DNA of 64,000 nucleotides from Mesobacillus subterraneus (GTDB lineage Bacteria > Bacillota > Bacilli > Bacillales > Cytobacillaceae), in NCBI RefSeq assembly GCF_020524355.2, contig NZ_CP129019.1, positions 1,116,001 to 1,180,000 of the forward strand, read 5' to 3'. Below, in pieces: positions 1-7,821 of this stretch. Position 1 is the stretch's first letter, and each line of letters begins with the position of its first letter. A program made the translations under genes and the position numbers. The notes below the pieces were generated by a model. It searched no databases and was not told the DNA's origin. It worked only from the letters and a program-made list of their open reading frames with translations.

Positions 1-1
1 A

Positions 2-586
2 GAGCTGGAAGTATCTAATGAACTGGAATTCTTCATGAGAAAACAGGGAGCATCATCCTCTTCATTCGATATCATTGTAGCATCAGGCTACCGTTCAGCA
101 CTTCCGCACGGAGTAGCGAGTGACAAGGTGATTGAATCAGGAGATTTTGTAACCCTGGATTATGGTGCATATTTTAATGGTTATGTATCTGATATTACCC
201 GTACATTAGCCGTAGGCAGCCCATCAGACAAGCTAAAGGAAATCTATGATATTGTACTTGAAGCGCAGCTTCGGGGAATGGCAGGTATCAAGCCGGGCAT
301 GACAGGAAAAGAAGCCGATGCCCTTACACGCAACTTTATCACCGAAAAAGGATACGGAGAGTATTTTGACCACTCTACAGGGCATGGAATCGGACTAGAA
401 GTACATGAAGGACCTGGTCTTTCCTTCAGATCTGATACCGTCCTTGAAACAGGTATGGTTGTGACTGTTGAGCCAGGAATCTATATTGCTGGACTTGGCG
501 GTGTAAGGATTGAGGATGATACTGTTATTACGAAAGACCATAATGAGTCACTGACACATTCTACTAAGGAACTCATCATATTATAG
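2..586 (+). CDS. M24 family Xaa-Pro dipeptidase (YqhT/PepQ-like), 3' part
   Basis: The window opens inside this gene; the reading frame is open from base 2. The visible 194 residues are the C-terminal catalytic pita-bread domain of a dimetal aminopeptidase P/prolidase-type enzyme that cleaves X-Pro bonds in the cytoplasm. Metal ligands are visible in order: two Asp in LDYGAYFNGYVSDITRT, His in HSTGHGIGLEVHEGP, Glu in VTVEPGIYI and Glu in GVRIEDD. It lies 21 bp upstream of efp, as yqhT does in B. subtilis, so the two are probably cotranscribed. The N-terminal domain lies outside the window. Substrate range (dipeptide or longer) cannot be read from the sequence. Confidence 0.93.
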   Translation, partial: ELEVSNELEFFMRKQGASSSSFDIIVASGYRSALPHGVASDKVIESGDFVTLDYGAYFNGYVSDITRTLAVGSPSDKLKEIYDIVLEAQLRGMAGIKPGMTGKEADALTRNFITEKGYGEYFDHSTGHGIGLEVHEGPGLSFRSDTVLETGMVVTVEPGIYIAGLGGVRIEDDTVITKDHNESLTHSTKELIIL

Positions 587-607
587 GACACATTAGGAGG
601 ACAAATA

Positions 608-1165
608 ATGATTTCAGTTAACGATTTCCGTACAGGTTTAACAATCGAAGTGGACAATGGGATTTGGCGTGTACTTGATTTCCAACACGTAAAGCCAGGA
701 AAAGGAGCTGCCTTCGTTCGTTCAAAGCTTCGCAACCTTCGTACAGGCGCGATCCAGGAAAAAACTTTCCGCGCTGGTGAAAAAGTAGCGAAAGCACAGA
801 TTGAGAACCGCAAAATGCAATACCTATATGCAAGCGGCGACCAGCACGTATTCATGGATAATGAATCTTATGAGCAAATCGAATTGCCAGGTTCTTCTAT
901 TGAATATGAGTTGAAATTCCTTAAGGAAAACATGGAAGTATACATCATGCAATTCTGCCACGAAACTCTTGGTGTCGAACTTCCAAACTCTGTAGAACTT
1001 GAAGTAACAGAAACAGAACCTGGTATCAAAGGTGACACTTCTTCTGGCGGCACTAAGTCTGCGACTTTGGAAACCGGCCTTACAGTACAGGTTCCATTCT
1101 TCATCAACCAGGGCGACAGACTCATCATCAACACAACGGATTCATCTTATGTATCTCGTGCATAA
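608..1165 (+). CDS. efp: Translation elongation factor P
   Basis: 185 residues, the usual EF-P length. EF-P binds between the P and E sites of the ribosome and relieves stalling at polyproline stretches. The domain-I loop carries [13 protein letters not shown] with Lys32 at its tip, the residue modified (5-aminopentanol type in Bacillus) in this family. The C-terminal OB domain ends in SYVSRA. ATG is preceded by a strong AGGAGG. It follows the M24 peptidase gene directly and ends in a strong hairpin terminator. Identification is secure. Confidence 0.98.
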   Translation: MISVNDFRTGLTIEVDNGIWRVLDFQHVKPGKGAAFVRSKLRNLRTGAIQEKTFRAGEKVAKAQIENRKMQYLYASGDQHVFMDNESYEQIELPGSSIEYELKFLKENMEVYIMQFCHETLGVELPNSVELEVTETEPGIKGDTSSGGTKSATLETGLTVQVPFFINQGDRLIINTTDSSYVSRA

Positions 1166-1174
1166 TTAAAAGTA

Positions 1175-1203
1175 AAAAACCTGCAGCTATGCAGGTTTTT
1201 TTT
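1175..1203 (+). terminator. Rho-independent terminator of efp
   Basis: A 10-bp perfect stem (AAAAACCTGC at 1175-1184 with GCAGGTTTTT at 1191-1200), a 6-nt loop, and a T run at the 3' side. It lies 10 bp after the efp stop codon. Confidence 0.93.
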
Positions 1204-1249
1204 ATGAAAATCTCTGTTATTATTCACTGTTGATATTCATGTAGGTTTA

Positions 1250-1455
1250 AGAAATCATAAGCGGAGAATTTCCGGCTATTGTATTTAGAGGGAGCTTATG
1301 AAGCAGAAATAAGCGGAGATATTCCGGTTAACTGCGATAAATAAGACAAAATCCAACGATTTGGAGTAAATAGACGGAAAAACTACCCTTATTTTTAATC
1401 AAACAAGGGTCATTTTCAATTTAAGCGGAATTTATCCGTTTATTTTTCAAATACT
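1250..1455. repeat. Intergenic region with degenerate GCGGA...TCCG repeats
   Basis: The gene-free stretch 1206-1489 contains three related short motifs: GCGGAGAATTTCCGG near 1261, GCGGAGATATTCCGG near 1312 and GCGGAATTTATCCG near 1424. It also holds a GACGGAAAA motif near 1374 and an AAGGGT/ACCCTT pair around 1386-1410. Each is a short imperfect palindrome (GCGGA ... TCCG). No ORF with a ribosome site is present. I recall similar AT-rich GCGGA/TCCG arrays between genes of many Bacillus relatives. That is memory rather than something tested here. Confidence 0.5.
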
Positions 1456-1489
1456 GTGAAGGCAACTATCAGATATACCAAAGCTGTAT

Positions 1490-1517
1490 GAAAAAGGCAT
1501 CTCGAATAACGAGATGC
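1490..1517 (-). terminator. Terminator of the rhodanese gene
   Basis: An 8-bp perfect stem (GCATCTCG at 1497-1504 with CGAGATGC at 1510-1517) and a 5-nt loop. On the minus strand it is followed by CTTTTT. It lies just downstream of the minus-strand gene ending at 1566. Confidence 0.85.
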
Positions 1518-1565
1518 TTAAATATATTGCAGCGCTTGCCAGAGATGGCAAATGCCATCGATTGC

Positions 1566-1931
1566 CTATTTCTCTATTTCATACGTCCACTCATTCATTC
1601 CGCCGGTCATGTTGTAGATATTCTTGAAGCCATTTTCCACGAGGATTTCGCTAGCCTGGGTAGAGCGGTTGCCACTTCTGCAGACGACTAAATATTTTTG
1701 GTCTTTATCAAGCTCGGAAAGCATGCTATCAATGACTTGCAATGGAACTAATTTCGCTCCTGGGATATGTCCTGCTGCGAATTCATCAGGTGTACGTACA
1801 TCCAAAACTTGAACTTCCTCACTATCGATCAATTCTTTTGCTTCATCGACTGAAACATCAGTATAGGAACCGCCACCCGAACAGCCGGTGATCAATAATA
1901 TGAACATAACTGAAACGAATAATTTCTTCAT
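1566..1931 (-). CDS. Rhodanese-like lipoprotein
   Basis: 121 residues. The N terminus is a lipoprotein signal peptide with lipobox LITGC, so Cys17 is the likely lipidated residue and the protein is membrane anchored on the outside. Residues about 25-118 form a single rhodanese domain (VLDVRTPDEFAAGHIPGA, then the active-site loop CRSGNRST with catalytic Cys84). Rhodaneses transfer sulfane sulfur; the substrate here is unknown. The start is supported by AAGGAGAG 8 nt upstream on the minus strand. The gene is monocistronic and points toward the efp terminator. Confidence 0.92.
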   Translation of the reverse strand: MKKLFVSVMFILLITGCSGGGSYTDVSVDEAKELIDSEEVQVLDVRTPDEFAAGHIPGAKLVPLQVIDSMLSELDKDQKYLVVCRSGNRSTQASEILVENGFKNIYNMTGGMNEWTYEIEK

Positions 1932-2050
1932 GAAGATCTCTCCTTATTAAATACATATAGAGGTATTTTAACGTAAAAATATTAAACTGGATATAGATAA
2001 TTTGTGTCAGCTGTTGTTTGCATGTTCAGCTTATACCGTTATACCACAAA

Positions 2051-2076
2051 AAAGCCAGGCAATAAGCCTGACTTTT
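2051..2076 (-). terminator. Terminator of the SIMPL-domain gene
   Basis: The stem pairs GCCAGGC (2054-2060) with GCCTGAC (2066-2072) plus flanking A/T pairs. In minus-strand RNA the single mismatch becomes a G-U pair, and the stem is followed by a T run. Confidence 0.8.
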
Positions 2077-2085
2077 GCACATTCA

Positions 2086-2751
2086 TTAACTAATATATGT
2101 TCCTGTTACAGTAGCTTTGATTTCCAGTTGTCCTGGTTCAATCGGTGTCCCGCTCCCGCTGCTTGTATCTAAAGATGCAACTAGGAAGGGACCTGGTGAA
2201 CCTTTCTGGGCTTCTTCGGTAATTGTGAGTGGGGAAATGGGTGTCTGGATTCCTAAAGTCCGAGCAACAGTTTGTGCTTTGTTGTATGAATCAACTACTG
2301 CCATTGAAAGTGCGCGATTGTACAATTCCTGAGGCTCTGCTACGGAAAATTGTATATTCATGATCTCGTTTGCGCCATTTTCAACAGCAGTGTCGATGAT
2401 CAATCCTGCCTGTGGAAGATTCCTGATCGTGATCGTGTACAGATGTGTGACACGATATCCCTGAAAGAACTGCTTGCCGTCCTCATAAGTGTAAATTGGG
2501 TCGATCCGGAAATCGGCCGTTTTAATATCATCCTTTGCAATTCCAAGGTTGTGCAAGGCTGCTAACATTTCATTGGATTTTGCGGCATTTTCAGCCTGTG
2601 CAGTTTGCAGGTTTTGATTTTCGGTCCGAACGCCAACCGTTGCTGTCGCCCTGTTTGGCGCAGCAAACACAGAACCTTCTCCGCTAACAGTGATCTTTTT
2701 TCCATTTCCGAAACTGTTGCTACGGTAGCCTTTATACAATCCACTATCCAT
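2086..2751 (-). CDS. SIMPL domain protein (DUF541)
   Basis: 221 residues from the ATG at 2751, chosen because GGAGGG lies 7 nt upstream; an in-frame ATG at 2811 has no such site. The protein has the SIMPL pattern: an opening strand with ITVSGEGSVFAAPNRATATVGV, a central IKTADFRIDPIYTYEDGK region, and a C-terminal beta segment QLEIKATVTGTY. No signal peptide is obvious from this start, whereas many SIMPL proteins are periplasmic or surface located. The biochemical role of the family in Firmicutes is poorly defined. It lies between two other minus-strand genes upstream of spoIIIA. Confidence 0.85.
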   Translation of the reverse strand: MDSGLYKGYRSNSFGNGKKITVSGEGSVFAAPNRATATVGVRTENQNLQTAQAENAAKSNEMLAALHNLGIAKDDIKTADFRIDPIYTYEDGKQFFQGYRVTHLYTITIRNLPQAGLIIDTAVENGANEIMNIQFSVAEPQELYNRALSMAVVDSYNKAQTVARTLGIQTPISPLTITEEAQKGSPGPFLVASLDTSSGSGTPIEPGQLEIKATVTGTYIS

Positions 2752-2861
2752 CCAGCATCCCTCCACACTACTTTTTCTATTACCTATTTCTATGTTGGTA
2801 TTGAAAAACAAATAACGGTCATAGAAAAAAGCGTGGTATGGGATTAAAGGAACTGAACCTT

Positions 2862-3014
2862 TTACTCACCAGCTCCAGGTGCTTTGTCAGTGTCATTCTT
2901 GTTGTTATATTTAGTGTCTGTCATCGGTGATTCCTTTGGACTTCTGCCGCCCCCAAGGTATGAAGCGCGGTCGTCTCTCTGGACTTTCTGGAACTTCTTG
3001 TGATCCTCATTCAT
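2862..3014 (-). CDS. Hypothetical 50-residue hydrophilic protein
   Basis: A short minus-strand ORF starting MNEDHKKFQKVQRDD and ending KAPGAGE, with an excellent AAAGGAG site 7 nt before its ATG. The protein is highly charged with no hydrophobic segment. It contains LGGGRSPKES in the middle and an Asn/Asp/Lys-rich tail. I do not recognise a family. The low complexity and size are reminiscent of minor spore or small cytosolic proteins, but nothing decisive is visible. It sits 110 bp upstream of the SIMPL gene and diverges from spoIIIAA. The clean ribosome site and sensible length argue that it is real. Confidence 0.6.
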   Translation of the reverse strand: MNEDHKKFQKVQRDDRASYLGGGRSPKESPMTDTKYNNKNDTDKAPGAGE

Positions 3015-3064
3015 TTTTATCAACTCCTTTCGACATTATTCTTTTCGTTTAAAAGCGATATTAT

Positions 3065-3094
3065 TTCGTTTTAGCAATGCAGCTAGCTTAAAGC
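3065..3094 (+). other. No distinct feature upstream of the spoIIIA promoter
   Basis: The gap 3015-3160 between the divergent 50-residue ORF and the spoIIIA promoter is AT-rich. Apart from the promoter elements listed separately, I see no hairpin or ORF in it. Confidence 0.3.
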
Positions 3095-3164
3095 CTTCAT
3101 GAAAAATATCGTATTTGATCAACACTTTACAAACTATCTCTATCAACCGTCCACGAATCTGCCG

Positions 3165-3195
3165 GTCATAAAGTGGCCAAGCAGGCATACATATT
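3165..3195 (+). promoter_or_regulatory. Possible sigma-E promoter of the spoIIIA operon
   Basis: TCATAAA (3166-3172) resembles the -35 and CATACATA (3186-3193) the -10 of sigma-E promoters, separated by 13 bp. It lies about 30 bp before the spoIIIAA ribosome site. In B. subtilis the operon is sigma-E dependent in the mother cell. The match is by eye only. Confidence 0.55.
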
Positions 3196-3223
3196 AAGTA
3201 AGCGTATGTCAGGAGGATCGATG

Positions 3224-4147
3224 ATGGACGATATCTTATCTTTTTTGCCGAAACGAATTGCGGAATTGCTGGATGCAGTGCCTCCTAATGACAAAGATGG
3301 AATGGAAGAAGTGCGGATACGAATTAACCGGCCGCTTGAAATAACGGTAAGAGGAAAGCCACAATTCCTGCCGTACATCATTCCGCCTGAGGATGCTGTC
3401 CAGCTATTGAACAAGCTAGGGCATTTTTCAATGTATACCTTGGAGGAAGAACTAAAGCGAGGCTATATCACGATTGCCGGAGGTCATCGAGTGGGATTGG
3501 CAGGCAAAGTGATCCTTGAAAATGGCTTTGTCAAAGCAATAAGGGATATTTCTTCCTTTAATCTGAGGATCGCAAGGGAAAAAATCGGGATCGCAGAGCC
3601 GTTGCTTCCATACATTTATCAGAATGGCTGGAAGCATACAATGATAATTGGACCGCCCCAGACTGGAAAGACCACATTGCTCAGGGATATAGCAAGGATG
3701 ATTTCCAATGGAATTCCTGATAAGAAATTGCCTCCTCTAAAAGCAGGCATTGTGGATGAGCGATCGGAAATAGCAGGGTGTGTAAAAGGGGTCCCGCAAC
3801 TTACATTTGGACCAAGAGTAGATATCCTCGATTCTTGCCCCAAGGCCGAGGGGATGATGATGATGATCCGCTCAATGAGCCCCGATGTCCTGATTGTTGA
3901 TGAGATCGGCCGCAAAGAAGACGGAGAAGCAATTCTTGAAGCCGTTAATGCAGGAATAAAATTGATCATGACAACACACGGAGATTCGCTAGAGGATATC
4001 CAGAAAAGGCCAACGTTGAAGCCGATTTTGGAGATGGGGATTTTTGAGCGATTTGTGGAACTTGGAAGGATTTCTGGCCCGGGAACAATTATCTCGATCA
4101 GGGAAGCAAGCGGGAAAGAAATCCGCCAAAAAGTGAGAGTGACATAA
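3224..4147 (+). CDS. spoIIIAA: Stage III sporulation protein AA, secretion-type ATPase
   Basis: 307 residues from the ATG at 3224, which sits 8 nt after AGGAGG; ATG 3221 and an unsupported upstream ATG at 3173 are alternatives. It is related to type II/IV secretion ATPases. The Walker A motif GPPQTGKTTLL lies near residue 145 and the Walker B VLIVDEIGR near residue 224. It is the cytosolic mother-cell ATPase of the SpoIIIA complex that keeps the engulfed forespore active. It is first of eight tightly packed genes; its stop codon directly abuts the spoIIIAB ATG. Confidence 0.97.
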   Translation: MDDILSFLPKRIAELLDAVPPNDKDGMEEVRIRINRPLEITVRGKPQFLPYIIPPEDAVQLLNKLGHFSMYTLEEELKRGYITIAGGHRVGLAGKVILENGFVKAIRDISSFNLRIAREKIGIAEPLLPYIYQNGWKHTMIIGPPQTGKTTLLRDIARMISNGIPDKKLPPLKAGIVDERSEIAGCVKGVPQLTFGPRVDILDSCPKAEGMMMMIRSMSPDVLIVDEIGRKEDGEAILEAVNAGIKLIMTTHGDSLEDIQKRPTLKPILEMGIFERFVELGRISGPGTIISIREASGKEIRQKVRVT

Positions 4148-4663
4148 ATGATAAAAATAATTGGCGCTATTTTAATTATCCTGACCACGACTTGGACAGG
4201 TTTCGAGGCATCAAGGCACCTTAGCGAGCGTCCAAGACAGCTTAGGCTCCTGAAGTCGGCACTTCAATCTTTGGAGGCAGAAATCATGTATGGACACACA
4301 CCACTGCATGATGCCTCGAGAAAGCTCGCTGCCCAGATGTCTAAGCCTTTATCCTGGTTTTTTGAAGCTTTTTCTAAAAAGCTGACAGAATCCGATACAA
4401 CAGTGAAAGCCGCATGGGAAGAAAGTCTGAAAGAAGTATGGAAACTGACCGCCTTCAAACAGGGGGAGTTTGAAATCATGAAGCAATTTGGTGAGACGCT
4501 CGGCAGGCATGACCGGCATTCACAGCAAAAACAAATCCTGCTGACGATCTCCCATCTGGAAAGAGAAGAAGCAGATGCCTGCGAAAAACAAATGAAATAC
4601 GAAAAAATGGTGAAAAGTATCGGCTTTTTATCTGGCTTATTATTAATCATCTTACTGATATAG
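4148..4663 (+). CDS. spoIIIAB: Stage III sporulation protein AB
   Basis: 171 residues. There is an N-terminal membrane segment (IKIIGAILIILTTTWTGFEA), a helical cytosolic body with charged helices, and a C-terminal membrane segment (GFLSGLLLIILLI). This layout resembles GspF-like inner-membrane proteins of secretion systems, the relationship known for SpoIIIAB. The start abuts the spoIIIAA stop with no spacer, indicating translational coupling. It belongs to the mother-cell SpoIIIA channel assembly. Confidence 0.96.
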   Translation: MIKIIGAILIILTTTWTGFEASRHLSERPRQLRLLKSALQSLEAEIMYGHTPLHDASRKLAAQMSKPLSWFFEAFSKKLTESDTTVKAAWEESLKEVWKLTAFKQGEFEIMKQFGETLGRHDRHSQQKQILLTISHLEREEADACEKQMKYEKMVKSIGFLSGLLLIILLI

Positions 4664-4682
4664 CGTTTAGGAGGAGGACAAG

Positions 4683-4889
4683 ATGGGTCTTGAAGTGGAT
4701 ATTATTTTTAAAATCGCAGGTGTAGGCATCGTCGTTGCATTTCTACACACCATACTCGATCAGGTGGGAAAGAAGGAATATGCACAGTGGGTAACCTTGT
4801 TTGGGTTCATCTACATCCTTTTCATGGTGGCGTCGATTGTCGATGATCTCTTTCAAAAAATTAAGTCTGTTTTCCTATTTCAAGGGTAA
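4683..4889 (+). CDS. spoIIIAC: Stage III sporulation protein AC
   Basis: 68 residues with two hydrophobic helices (FKIAGVGIVVAFLHTIL and YAQWVTLFGFIYILFMVASIV). This is the usual small SpoIIIAC subunit of the mother-cell membrane complex. A strong GGAGGAGG site precedes the ATG. It is followed at once by spoIIIAD, to which it is related in sequence pattern. Confidence 0.95.
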   Translation: MGLEVDIIFKIAGVGIVVAFLHTILDQVGKKEYAQWVTLFGFIYILFMVASIVDDLFQKIKSVFLFQG

Positions 4890-4903
4890 GGGAGGGCTCT
4901 GCC

Positions 4904-5293
4904 ATTGAAATTCTTCAAATAACAGGTGTAGCACTGATCGCGACTTTCCTGACCCTGATTGTCAAGGAACAAAAGCCGAACTTTGCTTTCTTGCTGATTG
5001 TGTTCACTGGTTCAGCGATCTTCCTCTTTCTGGTTGATCAAATCTACCAGATAATTTCAATGATCCAAAGTCTTGCGGCTAATGCGAAGGTAAATCTCGT
5101 GTATGTGGAAACGATCCTGAAAATTATTGGGATTGCCTATATTGCCGAATTTGCTGCCCAAATCACAAAAGATGCAGGTCAGGGTGCAATTGCTTCAAAG
5201 ATAGAGTTAGGTGGGAAGATCCTTATTCTGACCATGACCATTCCAATCCTCACCGTAATGATTGAAACCATCATTCGCTTGATTCCGGGCTGA
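4904..5293 (+). CDS. spoIIIAD: Stage III sporulation protein AD, apparent ATT start
   Basis: The frame gives 129 residues (EILQITGVALIATFL ... IETIIRLIPG), close to the 133 of the B. subtilis protein. No ATG, GTG or TTG lies in frame near the expected N terminus; the first in-frame ATG would be at 4991 and would remove the first conserved membrane helix. GGGAGGG at 4890-4896 is spaced 7 nt from an in-frame ATT at 4904, exactly where homologs start, so ATT is the likely initiator. The protein is multi-pass (about three helices), including the conserved stretch AEFAAQITKDAGQGAIASKI. A base error at the start codon is the alternative. Confidence 0.9.
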   Translation: MEILQITGVALIATFLTLIVKEQKPNFAFLLIVFTGSAIFLFLVDQIYQIISMIQSLAANAKVNLVYVETILKIIGIAYIAEFAAQITKDAGQGAIASKIELGGKILILTMTIPILTVMIETIIRLIPG

Positions 5294-5325
5294 TTGATAG
5301 CCCTCCCGTAAAGAGGTGAACATAG

Positions 5326-6528
5326 TTGAAGCAGCGTCTGCAGTTTATCCTTGGCATTCTATTGATCCAATTATTCTTTTTCATTCCAATTGTACAAGCT
5401 GCTGGTGACGAAGAGAAAACCAGCTCCTTGATCAATCCGGATAAAATCGCCGGAGCACAGCTTGAGGACTTGAATATCGATGAGCTAAAAGGTTTCTGGG
5501 AAGATATCATCAATAAATATGATGGTTATTTGCCCGAAAGCCAGAAAGGCAGTCTATATGATTTCATCAGCGGTGAAAAAAAGTTTTCAATGAAAGAATG
5601 GTTCAAAGGCATACTGAATTTTGCATTCCATGAATTTATCGTCAATGGAAAATTATTAGGTTCACTTATTTTGCTCACCGTATTCAGTATGTTTCTTCAA
5701 GCCCTGCAAAATTCTTTTGAAAAAAGCACGATCAGCAAGGTTGCCTATTCTATCGTGTTCATGGTCCTCATCATTATTGCGCTCAACAGTTTCCATGTTG
5801 TGGTGGATTACACAAATGACACGATAGGCACAATGATTCAATTCATCCTGGCCTTAATCCCGCTGCTCCTGGCCCTGATGGCAACATCCGGGGGGGGCCT
5901 GATATCGGCAGCATTTTTCCATCCAGTCATCATTTTTATGATGAACACCAGCGGTATGTTCATCCAATATGTCGTGCTCCCGCTCTTATTTCTTTCAACC
6001 CTTCTGAGTATCGTCAGTATCCTGTCAGAGCATTACAAGGTCACACAGTTGGCGAGTATGCTCAGGAACTGGAGTGTCGGGCTGCTGGGTATTTTACTAA
6101 CCGTATTCCTGGGTGTCATTTCTGTTCAGGGAGCATCCTCAGCCGTAACAGATGGAGTCACTGTAAAGACGGCTAAATTCATTACCGGCAATTTTGTTCC
6201 GGTGATCGGCCGTGTGTTCACGGATGCGACAGATACCGTGATCAGCGCTTCGATGCTGCTTAAGAACACAGTCGGTCTGGCGGGTGTGGCCATACTTCTA
6301 ATCATCGCTGCTTTTCCTGCCGTGAAAATCCTGATGGTAGCATTCATATATAAATTTGCCGCTGCGATTCTACAGCCTTTGGGTGGCGGACCAGTGATAA
6401 CCTGTCTTGATATTATCAGCAAAAGCATCATCTATGTTTTTGCCGCACTGGGAATTGTTTCACTTATGTTCTTTTTGACGATTACGGTCATTATTGCCGC
6501 TGGAAATCTAACGATGATGGTGAGGTAG
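5326..6528 (+). CDS. spoIIIAE: Stage III sporulation protein AE
   Basis: 400 residues from a TTG start with GAGGTG upstream. A cleavable signal peptide (QFILGILLIQLFFFIPIVQAA) is followed by a short extracytoplasmic region and then some seven or more hydrophobic helices from residue about 100 to the C terminus. It is the largest membrane subunit of the SpoIIIA complex and likely forms an export-gate-like core in the mother-cell outer forespore membrane. It lies mid-operon, 11 bp before spoIIIAF. Confidence 0.95.
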   Translation: MKQRLQFILGILLIQLFFFIPIVQAAGDEEKTSSLINPDKIAGAQLEDLNIDELKGFWEDIINKYDGYLPESQKGSLYDFISGEKKFSMKEWFKGILNFAFHEFIVNGKLLGSLILLTVFSMFLQALQNSFEKSTISKVAYSIVFMVLIIIALNSFHVVVDYTNDTIGTMIQFILALIPLLLALMATSGGGLISAAFFHPVIIFMMNTSGMFIQYVVLPLLFLSTLLSIVSILSEHYKVTQLASMLRNWSVGLLGILLTVFLGVISVQGASSAVTDGVTVKTAKFITGNFVPVIGRVFTDATDTVISASMLLKNTVGLAGVAILLIIAAFPAVKILMVAFIYKFAAAILQPLGGGPVITCLDIISKSIIYVFAALGIVSLMFFLTITVIIAAGNLTMMVR

Positions 6529-6539
6529 GGGGAGAAGAA

Positions 6540-7166
6540 ATGGGTTTTATTAAAGAGTGGGTTACCAATATTATTATCTTCATCCTCCTGGCGACTGTCC
6601 TTGACATGCTGCTGCCAAATTCTAGTTTCCAAAAATACACAAAAATTGTTACTGGCCTTATTTTAATCGCCATCATTCTGTCCCCGGTCATGAAACTATT
6701 TACTTCAGACTTTGAATCGGCGATCGCTTCTATGGGCCAATTCAATCATTTGGAGAATGAAAATGTAAAAAATTCAATAGAATTTCAGAAAAAAGAAATA
6801 CAAGCATCCCAGCATGCATATATTTTAGAAACAATGGCTGTCCAATTGAAAACAGCCGCAGAGGAGGAGTTGATGGAGCAAGAAGGAATGGAGATTGCTA
6901 ATATCGAGCTTGCAGTAAATGATCAGGATCAGCGGCCTTTCCCTGAAAACCTGGAGTATGTCATCGTGCATGTGAAAAAAGCCGAAGATGAGGGAGAGAC
7001 TGTGGCAGTAGTAAGAGAAGTAGAAATTGATACGAACGCACCCCTTCCATCAAAACAAACCTCTCAGAATACAGATCAAATATCTTCTCTTCTGTCAGAA
7101 AAATGGAATGTTCCTGAAAAGTCTATTCAAATAATGATAGAAGGGGGGAGTGACGAGGATGGATAA
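6540..7166 (+). CDS. spoIIIAF: Stage III sporulation protein AF
   Basis: 208 residues. Two N-terminal membrane helices (VTNIIIFILLATVLDMLL and IVTGLILIAIILSPVMKLF) are followed by a soluble ring-building-motif-type domain facing the intermembrane space. A GGGGGAG ribosome site precedes the ATG. The 3' end overlaps the start of spoIIIAG by 8 nt, so translation is coupled. Length agrees with the family. Confidence 0.95.
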   Translation: MGFIKEWVTNIIIFILLATVLDMLLPNSSFQKYTKIVTGLILIAIILSPVMKLFTSDFESAIASMGQFNHLENENVKNSIEFQKKEIQASQHAYILETMAVQLKTAAEEELMEQEGMEIANIELAVNDQDQRPFPENLEYVIVHVKKAEDEGETVAVVREVEIDTNAPLPSKQTSQNTDQISSLLSEKWNVPEKSIQIMIEGGSDEDG

Positions 7167-7818
7167 TGAGAAGGGTCCACTAAGCTGGCTTAAGAAGCAA
7201 TTGAGCGGCAAGGACGGACCGCCAGAGAAGAAATCTGGCAAATACCAATACTTAATGATTGTCGTCCTGTTCGGGGCAGCAATCATGCTCATAGGCAACA
7301 TCCTGGGTGACCAGAATCCCGATGTGGCGGTTACAGCCACGAAGGAGGCAGGAACTGAAGAGGAAGCTGCCGTGTTCGGACAAAAGAAATCGGCAGGCAA
7401 TGACGTCATTTCCGAGTATGAAGAAGCTTATGAAGCCCAATTGACCGAGATGCTCGAAGGTATTAATGGCGTTGGGGATGTCACAGTTTTTGTAAACGTG
7501 GACGCTACTGACAAGAAAGTCTTTGAAAAGAATACGGTCATCCAATCACAGACCACTGATGAAACGGATCGTGAAGGCGGCAAACGCAAGGTCCAGGACG
7601 CTTCACAGGATGAGCAGCTGGTCATCATCCGCAACGGTGAAAAAGAGGTTCCTATCGTTCTGGAGACAAAGAAGCCAGAAATCAGAGGAGTTCTCGTAGT
7701 GGCAAAGGGTGCCGAAAATATACAAGTGAAAAAATGGATTATCGAGGCCGTCACCAGGGCTTTGGATGTACCAAACCATCGGGTGGCTGTCATGCCTAAA
7801 AAATCTAAGGGGGAATAA
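7159..7818 (+). CDS. spoIIIAG: Stage III sporulation protein AG
   Basis: 219 residues from the ATG at 7159 (GGGGGGAG about 8 nt upstream); a GTG at 7150 is less likely. There is a cytosolic basic N terminus, one membrane helix (YLMIVVLFGAAIMLIGNIL), then a secreted region with a ring-building motif (TEMLEGINGVGDVTVFVNVDA and VPIVLETKKPEIRGVLVVAKGA). SpoIIIAG forms a large oligomeric ring between mother cell and forespore. The operon position and the overlap with spoIIIAF are typical. Confidence 0.96.
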   Translation: MDNEKGPLSWLKKQLSGKDGPPEKKSGKYQYLMIVVLFGAAIMLIGNILGDQNPDVAVTATKEAGTEEEAAVFGQKKSAGNDVISEYEEAYEAQLTEMLEGINGVGDVTVFVNVDATDKKVFEKNTVIQSQTTDETDREGGKRKVQDASQDEQLVIIRNGEKEVPIVLETKKPEIRGVLVVAKGAENIQVKKWIIEAVTRALDVPNHRVAVMPKKSKGE

Positions 7819-7821
7819 TAG

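Noticed and set aside
4991..5293. ATG at 4991 as the spoIIIAD start
   Set aside because: It would remove the first conserved membrane helix and has no ribosome site, while the upstream frame is conserved and follows GGGAGGG.
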